From assembly GCA_030684415.1 (NCBI GenBank), contig JAUXNL010000182.1, positions 1-11,699 of the forward strand: a stretch of DNA of 11,699 nucleotides. Direction: 5' to 3'. Numbering within the stretch: position 1 is the first letter of the stretch; every line of letters begins with the position of its first letter. Positions 7,469 through 11,699 of this stretch are shown piece by piece. The stretch comes from Moraxellaceae bacterium (GTDB taxonomy: Bacteria > Pseudomonadota > Gammaproteobacteria > Pseudomonadales > Moraxellaceae). Below the pieces are notes generated by a model. That model was not told where the DNA came from, ran no database searches, and worked only from the letters and a program-made list of their open reading frames with translations. A program made the position numbers and the translations under genes.

Positions 7469-9093
7469 TGTAAATTGACACCGGCATTCAGTTGCGCGGC
7501 GGGAGCAGGCTCCGGCTCCAGTTTTTTGAGTGGTATTGCAACATCAAGATGCAGGAGTGCACGCGGCCATGACAAAACAAGGCCGGTGGTAGCCGTGGAG
7601 AGCTCCGTGCGTTCACCGTCAGGACGCTCCGGGTTCATTGCCCAGTTCACGCCGATTGTGCTGCGCACATCATGGAAGCCGGCGATGCGTGCTGGCCACG
7701 TCCAGCCAGCCTCCATGCGTAATCCGACCGCGGTGTCGGCTGATACGGCAACAGGGTCGTAACCACCGGTTTGCCCGGTGAGCGAAAATTGCTCGCCAGG
7801 CGGTAAGCGCGCATCACTTGCTTGTGCGCTCAGTGCAGCCGAGAGGCTGGCACGACCGTGACGATACTGGACTCTGCTGTTGCCGATGTAGCGCCAATAG
7901 CTGGCATCAAACGGATTAACAGGTGCCGCACTTCGCGTCTGTCCGTATTCAGCGTCTATGCGCGTATCAAATAGCCATGGGGCGGCAATATAGGCGTGAT
8001 CGATACGCAGCCCCGTGGCGCGCACACGATAGCTCGACACGCCAACAACCGTGCCCTCAATGAGGTTTTCGCTGATGCGTTGATGTGTGTGCACGGCCAA
8101 TGAAAGCCGTTGTCTGACGTTGCGATGCAGGGCTCGCGAAAGCTCGCTGCGCCATGCGCGGCTTTTGCCCGTCGCCTGAAAATGGGTGATGCCTGCCGTC
8201 AGGGCATTTTCATAGGCAAAGCGATCGGTACCGAAGCCGAAACGCCACCAGCCAAATGGCAGGTCGTAGTCCAGGCTCGCGCCATTGGCATCATCAACCT
8301 GGCCGTCTTGCAAATTTGCGTTCACGCCCAGCGTCAGCCGGTCGACCAAGCGCAATGGGCTGTCTAGCGACACGCTGCCGCGCAGGGTTTGCGTGGGCTC
8401 CCGATTGAGCGCCACGCCCTGCCAATCGGCGCGCGCCTGCCATGGCCTGTTTCGCGCTGCGGTGATATCAATCACCGAGCCTCCGGGCGTTTCGCCAGGA
8501 AAAAGCTCAATGCTGGCTTGCACGGAAGAAAGACGATTGAGGTTATCTACGGCTTGCTCGAGCGCACGCAATTGCACCGGATCACCACGCTTCAGGGGCA
8601 ATGCAAACTGGTATTCCATGTACGACAGGGATGGTGCACGCACCCCTTCCACGACGCCGGGCCACAACTCCAGTCGAAGACGGCCGCTGGCCAGATTTTG
8701 CTCAGGGACGACAGCGCGTGTGGTGATGAGCCCCTGGCGCATCGCAATGGCATTCAGCCCCTCTTGCAAAGCCGCCAGATCGGATGCAAACAAACAGCGC
8801 CCCGCCCAATTTTTGATGAGCGCCGTCGTTTCGGTGGTGGGCAACACCGTCGAAGGGGAAATGTCGATGTGCTGAACGGGAAAGCAGGGGCCAGCAGGCG
8901 TCGCAGGCTTGGTGGCCTCGGGCACAGACAGCGTGCCGCCTGGGCTGTGGGATTCATCCCAACGCCGCTCGCGCCGCTCTTGCTCGCGACGATCAATTTC
9001 CTGTTTGAGCAGGCGATCCGCTTCATTGGCCCTGGCAGGCAGGACTACGGCGACCAGCATCATGCCGGTCAGGCAGCACATCCGTGTAAACAT
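7462..9093 (-). CDS. TpsB outer-membrane transporter (ShlB/FhaC/CdiB family)
   Basis: A 543-residue outer-membrane pore that secretes the exoprotein encoded just downstream. Seen (numbered from the ATG at 9093): signal peptide MFTRMCCLTGMMLVAVVLPARA; a charged helical stretch with many Arg/Glu (~25-48); a Pro/Thr-rich linker; POTRA 1 ~68-145 with the ShlB-type cysteine pair C70 and C100 and the phrase TTRAVVPEQNL; POTRA 2 ~146-214; then a beta-barrel ending in an aromatic residue (LQW), as expected for a BAM substrate. The frame can be extended to a TTG at 9111, but that lies about 5 bases from the predicted transcription start and precedes the signal peptide, so I chose the ATG, which has a weak GAG six bases upstream. 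Odd: the L6-loop motif V-R-G-Y/F appears as T-G-G-Y (442-445), lacking the Arg, and the later F-x-D-x-G motif is not recognisable. Confidence 0.92.
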   Translation of the reverse strand: MFTRMCCLTGMMLVAVVLPARANEADRLLKQEIDRREQERRERRWDESHSPGGTLSVPEATKPATPAGPCFPVQHIDISPSTVLPTTETTALIKNWAGRCLFASDLAALQEGLNAIAMRQGLITTRAVVPEQNLASGRLRLELWPGVVEGVRAPSLSYMEYQFALPLKRGDPVQLRALEQAVDNLNRLSSVQASIELFPGETPGGSVIDITAARNRPWQARADWQGVALNREPTQTLRGSVSLDSPLRLVDRLTLGVNANLQDGQVDDANGASLDYDLPFGWWRFGFGTDRFAYENALTAGITHFQATGKSRAWRSELSRALHRNVRQRLSLAVHTHQRISENLIEGTVVGVSSYRVRATGLRIDHAYIAAPWLFDTRIDAEYGQTRSAAPVNPFDASYWRYIGNSRVQYRHGRASLSAALSAQASDARLPPGEQFSLTGQTGGYDPVAVSADTAVGLRMEAGWTWPARIAGFHDVRSTIGVNWAMNPERPDGERTELSTATTGLVLSWPRALLHLDVAIPLKKLEPEPAPAAQLNAGVNLQW

Positions 9094-9122
9094 CAAACGC
9101 TCAAGTGGCAAAGTGCGGCGCG

Positions 9123-9151
9123 ATTCTAGGTGCGTGAACAGATGATGACAA
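9123..9151 (-). promoter_or_regulatory. Sigma-70-type promoter of the tpsB-tpsA operon
   Basis: On the minus strand, a -35 box TTGTCA (9146-9151) and a -10 box TAGAAT (9123-9128), each one mismatch from consensus, are separated by exactly 17 bases. Transcription would start near 9116, giving a ~22-base leader before the ATG at 9093. The call is by eye. Confidence 0.6.
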
Positions 9152-9240
9152 TTTGTGGAAAATACCTAATTGGTGACGGAAGAATGCCGTCGTGCACAAC
9201 CAAGCCCTGTATTGACGGGCTCTGCAGCGGATGTTTTCTC

Positions 9241-9299
9241 ATCAGACTTGCCGACTTGAGCACCTGCGCTATCGCAAATGCCGCTCAAGTCGGGCTGAT
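9241..9299. repeat. Nested inverted repeat in the divergent spacer
   Basis: Arms CCGACTTGAGC (9251-9261) and GCTCAAGTCGG (9283-9293) are a perfect 11-base inverted repeat. An outer pair ATCAG (9241-9245) / CTGAT (9295-9299) extends it. Inside the 21-base loop a small hairpin TGCG-CTAT-CGCA (9265-9276) can form. The 5' side also repeats GACTTG directly (9245-9250 and 9253-9258). No T-run follows on either strand, so it does not look like an intrinsic terminator. It lies about 90 bases upstream of the operon promoter and about 60 bases before the lipoprotein ATG. It may be an operator, a structured leader of the rightward gene, or a repeat element. Confidence 0.75.
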
Positions 9300-9349
9300 A
9301 TGACCAGAAAATGCCGGCTGCGGTCTGTCATAAGAGCTGCCCCGCTGAC

Positions 9350-9355
9350 AAGGAG
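9350..9355 (+). promoter_or_regulatory. Shine-Dalgarno sequence deciding the lipoprotein start
   Basis: AAGGAG lies six bases before the ATG at 9362. It favours that start over the in-frame ATG at 9311, which would put 17 residues ahead of the lipoprotein signal peptide and has no such site. Confidence 0.85.
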
Positions 9356-9361
9356 AGTGTC

Positions 9362-10621
9362 ATGTACCGTTTTCAATGGAACTGTTGGGCCTTGGTCGGC
9401 CTGCTTGTACTTGCTGGTGAGTCTATTGCCGGCTGTGTAATGACGGGCTCGGCTGCGGCCATCACAAAGTCGGTCGACACTATTGACTACCCGGCACTCA
9501 ACAGATTGCTCATGACCGGCGACAGCGAGACGCGTCGGCGCCATCTGCCGGCTGAAATTGCCGCGCTGCAAGACTCGCCTGCCAGTGCGTCGGCCAGCGT
9601 GCGGGCACATCTCTTGTTGGCACTGGCGCGCGCCGAAATTGCAAGTGGTGATGCTGATGCGGCCATTCGCACACTTAAACGCTTTCCACTGAATCAGGCT
9701 CGTGCTCCCGAGGCATTGCTATTGCTGGCAACGCTGGAGGCTCAACGCGGTGAGCCCGCCATTGCTGTGCAATGGTTTCTCCGCCTGGCCGATCAATTTC
9801 CTGATGACGCGCGTGCCGTTGAGGGCTTGCTTGACGCTGCCACTCTCGTTGACAGCAGCCGCTTGTTGCTGCTGGAGCGCGCCCGATCAAGCGCCGACCA
9901 AGGGCTGCAGCTCGCCAAGCAATGGCAGGCACAAAGCATGGCGCCGGGCTTTCCTGATCTTGAGGCCGATGTGCCCTTGCCGGATGTGCTTTGGCGCTTT
10001 GCCCGAGCCGCACTGACCGACCCCGCATTCATTGCCGCAACACAATCCGGGCAAGAATCCCGACATCAGTTGGGCTGTTTGCTGGCGCAAGAAGAGGCGC
10101 GCCGTGGCTTTCTGGAAAAGAACCCCCGCTTGCTGTCAGACCTTGCCGAAACGGTTGCAACGCTCGATAGGCAGCTTGCTGATGCACAACAGGACTTTCG
10201 CCAACGAGAAAAGGATTTCTTGAGCATTGCGGAGGCCTGGCACCGATGCAACGACCAGAAAAATGATTGTGCCGATTTGCGCCAGCAACATGATCAGCTT
10301 GGCCGAGAAATGACGGGCTGGCGGAATCGCATTGCCACTCTGCAAGCCAAGCGCAACTTCCTGAAAAATGAGCAGCAAGCTCTCCCGCTGCGTTGGCAGC
10401 GCACCCACACCGCGAGTCAGCAACACCTGCAGGTGCTGCACTGGAACGAGAAAGGGGCTCGCCGCATCATGCGTGAATTGCTGCAACAAGAGTTGCGGCG
10501 GGCCGTGGATGAGTGGGAGGCCTTATCTGCAAAAGCACATTTCCAGCTAGCCGTCGCTCAAGAACAGTTTTTGCCTGAAAAAACCGCTCATGGCGGCATA
10601 CCGACAAAGGCATCGGAATGA
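9362..10621 (+). CDS. TPR-like, coiled-coil lipoprotein of unknown function
   Basis: 419 residues, start chosen by the AAGGAG and the signal peptide. Seen: MYRFQWNCWALVGLLVLAG, then a lipobox S-I-A-G-Cys25; residue 26 is Val, so outer-membrane sorting is expected. Residues ~75-160 are paired Ala/Leu-rich helices with TPR character (HLLLALARAEIASGDADAAI, ALLLLATLEAQRGEPAIAVQ). Residues ~255-350 are highly charged and Gln-rich, predicted coiled coil, with Cys239, Cys296 and Cys303 nearby. It ends in a long helical region with many Arg/Glu/Gln. I recognise no named family; it recalls in general form TPR lipoproteins that scaffold envelope complexes. It is transcribed away from the tpsB-tpsA operon across a ~250-base spacer with an inverted repeat, so shared control is possible. 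A part in assembly or anchoring of the exoprotein is speculation. A function unrelated to the operon is equally open. Confidence 0.85.
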   Translation: MYRFQWNCWALVGLLVLAGESIAGCVMTGSAAAITKSVDTIDYPALNRLLMTGDSETRRRHLPAEIAALQDSPASASASVRAHLLLALARAEIASGDADAAIRTLKRFPLNQARAPEALLLLATLEAQRGEPAIAVQWFLRLADQFPDDARAVEGLLDAATLVDSSRLLLLERARSSADQGLQLAKQWQAQSMAPGFPDLEADVPLPDVLWRFARAALTDPAFIAATQSGQESRHQLGCLLAQEEARRGFLEKNPRLLSDLAETVATLDRQLADAQQDFRQREKDFLSIAEAWHRCNDQKNDCADLRQQHDQLGREMTGWRNRIATLQAKRNFLKNEQQALPLRWQRTHTASQQHLQVLHWNEKGARRIMRELLQQELRRAVDEWEALSAKAHFQLAVAQEQFLPEKTAHGGIPTKASE

Positions 10622-10916
10622 CGCTGCTGGCCGTCAGCCTGTTTGCCTGAGAATAACCCCCTCGGCCTGAGCCTTCGACGCGTTCAGCGGAGCCCTGTCG
10701 AAGGGCTTGCGCACTAGAATCAACGGCTCCGACAGAACGCCTTTGACGGCGCCTCTGGTCGTCAAGCTGTTGCCGGGACATCGACAACAGTGTGTCCGCG
10801 TGGATATATCAAAAAGGATTGTTCGAGCGGGGTATCGAGAGGCAGGAAACCTGTGCGTGTATGACGAGCTTCCTTAACTGCCTTGAGTCTACGTCGGAAC
10901 GCTGGCGCGCTGCACC
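10622..10916. other. Gap between convergent genes; no gene seen
   Basis: About 295 bases between the ends of the lipoprotein gene and the START-domain gene. It holds a REP-like palindrome (10671-10706) and a weaker inverted repeat CTGTTG / CAACAG (10767-10772, 10785-10790). A short rightward frame from 10792 overlaps the end of the START gene antisense and lacks a ribosome site; I do not count it as a gene. Confidence 0.6.
10671..10706. repeat. REP-like intergenic palindrome
   Basis: CCTTCGAC (10672-10679) and GTCGAAGG (10697-10704) are a perfect 8-base inverted repeat around a 17-base centre that contains GTTCAGCGG; flanking GCC and GGGC extend it imperfectly. This CCTTCGAC...TCAG...GTCGAAGG wording resembles a short palindromic repeat family scattered between genes in many proteobacteria. 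Its place between convergent genes suits a two-way transcript end or mRNA-stabilising hairpin, though no T-run follows. Confidence 0.6.
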
Positions 10917-11564
10917 TCAGCGCGTAAGAGCAGAGCTGGATGGCGCTCCTAGATATTTGGCTCGCGTCAGCATCTGACGCAGATTGCGTAACGTTTGCAG
11001 CGGCTCATCCGGCAGGTTGTAGTTGAACAGCAAAGCGGGCACATACCCGTCAGGCTGACCCTGCCCCCAGAATTCGATTCGCACAACCCCGTCTTTTTCC
11101 GGCGTCAGCTTCCAGGTGCTGTGCATCTCTCGCAGACGCACGCGCCGATCACGCGAGGCCGGCACCATGCCGGGCACACTGCGAGTGACAATCGTCACGA
11201 CACCGCTTTTCGGGTCTTGTTGCAGTTGCGAATGCAGGACGGCTTCACGATCCAGAAAGGGATACGGCAAGCGGTAATGGGCATGCACCCATGCCTCACG
11301 GTCACCTTCGCGGCGCAGCAGTTTTACGCCGATCATGCGCGTAATCCACTGCGGCATTGCAGGCACATCGGACAGCACCGCCACCACACTCGGCAACGGT
11401 GCCTTTACCCGTGTGACAGAATAAAAACCCTGATAGGAGGAGTCCGTCACATCGCGGACATAAACGCGGATGTCGCGAGTTTTGTCTTCTCGCGCCAGCT
11501 CCCAGTCGGCGGCAAATGTTGTTGAGGCCAGCAACAAGAGCAGTCCCGTCAGGATATGTGCCAT
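10917..11564 (-). CDS. Exported START-domain protein (lipid/hydrophobic ligand binding)
   Basis: 215 residues, start taken at the ATG at 11564 because it opens directly with a signal peptide (MAHILTGLLLLLASTTFA, cleavage before ADWEL) and has a GGTGG-type ribosome site five bases upstream; the frame extends to 11681 without one. The mature part reads as a single START (StAR-related lipid transfer) domain: WELAREDKTRDIRVYVRDV at the front, then the VKAPLPSVVAVLSDVPAMPQW segment, the Y-R-L-P-Y-P-F-L-D-R-E phrase typical of bacterial START proteins, and a C-terminal helix LPDEPLQTLRNLRQML that would close the pocket. Size fits a stand-alone bacterial START protein. It is expected in the periplasm and probably binds a lipid or other hydrophobic molecule; the ligand cannot be read. 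It converges on the lipoprotein gene and is not obviously linked to the secretion operon. Confidence 0.85.
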   Translation of the reverse strand: MAHILTGLLLLLASTTFAADWELAREDKTRDIRVYVRDVTDSSYQGFYSVTRVKAPLPSVVAVLSDVPAMPQWITRMIGVKLLRREGDREAWVHAHYRLPYPFLDREAVLHSQLQQDPKSGVVTIVTRSVPGMVPASRDRRVRLREMHSTWKLTPEKDGVVRIEFWGQGQPDGYVPALLFNYNLPDEPLQTLRNLRQMLTRAKYLGAPSSSALTR

Positions 11565-11699
11565 ACGAACCACCCTTGTCAGCTGAAACGACATATCCAG
11601 CAGATGCTCAAGACCGCTCACCGCACACTGGCTTGTCAACCTGCCGAGGCATGTCGCTTCACGTACTTTCACGCCCTTCACAGCTTGCTGAAAAATGCT
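11565..11699 (-). promoter_or_regulatory. Upstream region of the START-domain gene
   Basis: The minus strand has a perfect TTGACA (11634-11639) about 70 bases before the ATG, but no convincing -10 box at 16-18 bases downstream, so a promoter here is only possible. The rest of this stretch, up to the window edge, shows no gene I can support. Confidence 0.25.

Noticed and set aside
9094..9111. TTG start extending TpsB by six residues
   Set aside because: It would begin about five bases after the predicted transcription start and place polar residues before the signal peptide; the ATG at 9093 fits better.
9241..9299. Intrinsic terminator, or integron attC-like site
   Set aside because: No T-run follows on either strand and no gene ends nearby; core sites of attC and any integrase gene are absent.
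9311..9361. Upstream ATG extending the TPR-like lipoprotein by 17 residues
   Set aside because: No ribosome site, and the added residues precede a clear lipoprotein signal peptide; AAGGAG points to 9362.
10792..10977. 61-codon rightward frame
   Set aside because: No ribosome site, overlaps the end of the START-domain gene antisense, no recognisable sequence.
11634..11639. TTGACA as a confident promoter for the START-domain gene
   Set aside because: No acceptable -10 box at 16-18 bases; kept only as a low-confidence region.

Overview
The window holds a complete two-partner secretion (type Vb) locus of the contact-dependent inhibition (CDI) kind, followed by two unrelated-looking envelope genes. 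The organism is a Gram-negative bacterium with an outer membrane, most likely a beta- or gammaproteobacterium. This rests on the TpsB barrel, three candidate or clear exported proteins (two lipoproteins, one START-domain protein), a GC-rich backbone, and an intergenic palindrome of the CCTTCGAC...GTCGAAGG style. I cannot name the genus.

Layout, reading the minus strand from about 9150 down to 1: a good sigma-70 promoter (9123-9151) drives a TpsB outer-membrane transporter (7462-9093). Its stop codon overlaps the start of a 2418-residue CdiA/FhaB-type exoprotein (212-7468). Two bases after that stop comes the start of a small lipoprotein (1-209, cut by the window edge). The order B-A-then-small-gene is the E. 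coli-type cdiB-cdiA-cdiI order. The last ~290 residues of the exoprotein look like an alpha/beta-hydrolase (lipase/esterase-like) toxin, with a nucleophile elbow N-H-S-Q-G at residues 2262-2266. A lipase-like toxin followed directly by a lipoprotein suggests a toxin that acts at the envelope and an immunity protein held at the membrane, unlike the usual cytoplasmic nuclease toxin with a soluble immunity protein. The 3' end of the toxin has lower GC than the body of the gene and carries a C9 homopolymer just before the stop codon.

Divergent from this operon, across a ~200-base spacer that holds a nested inverted repeat (9241-9299), is a 419-residue lipoprotein with TPR-like helices and a coiled coil (9362-10621), of unknown function. 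It converges on a periplasmic START-domain protein (10917-11564, minus strand). Between those two is a ~295-base gap with a REP-like palindrome. No RNA genes, CRISPR arrays, transposases or integrases were seen.
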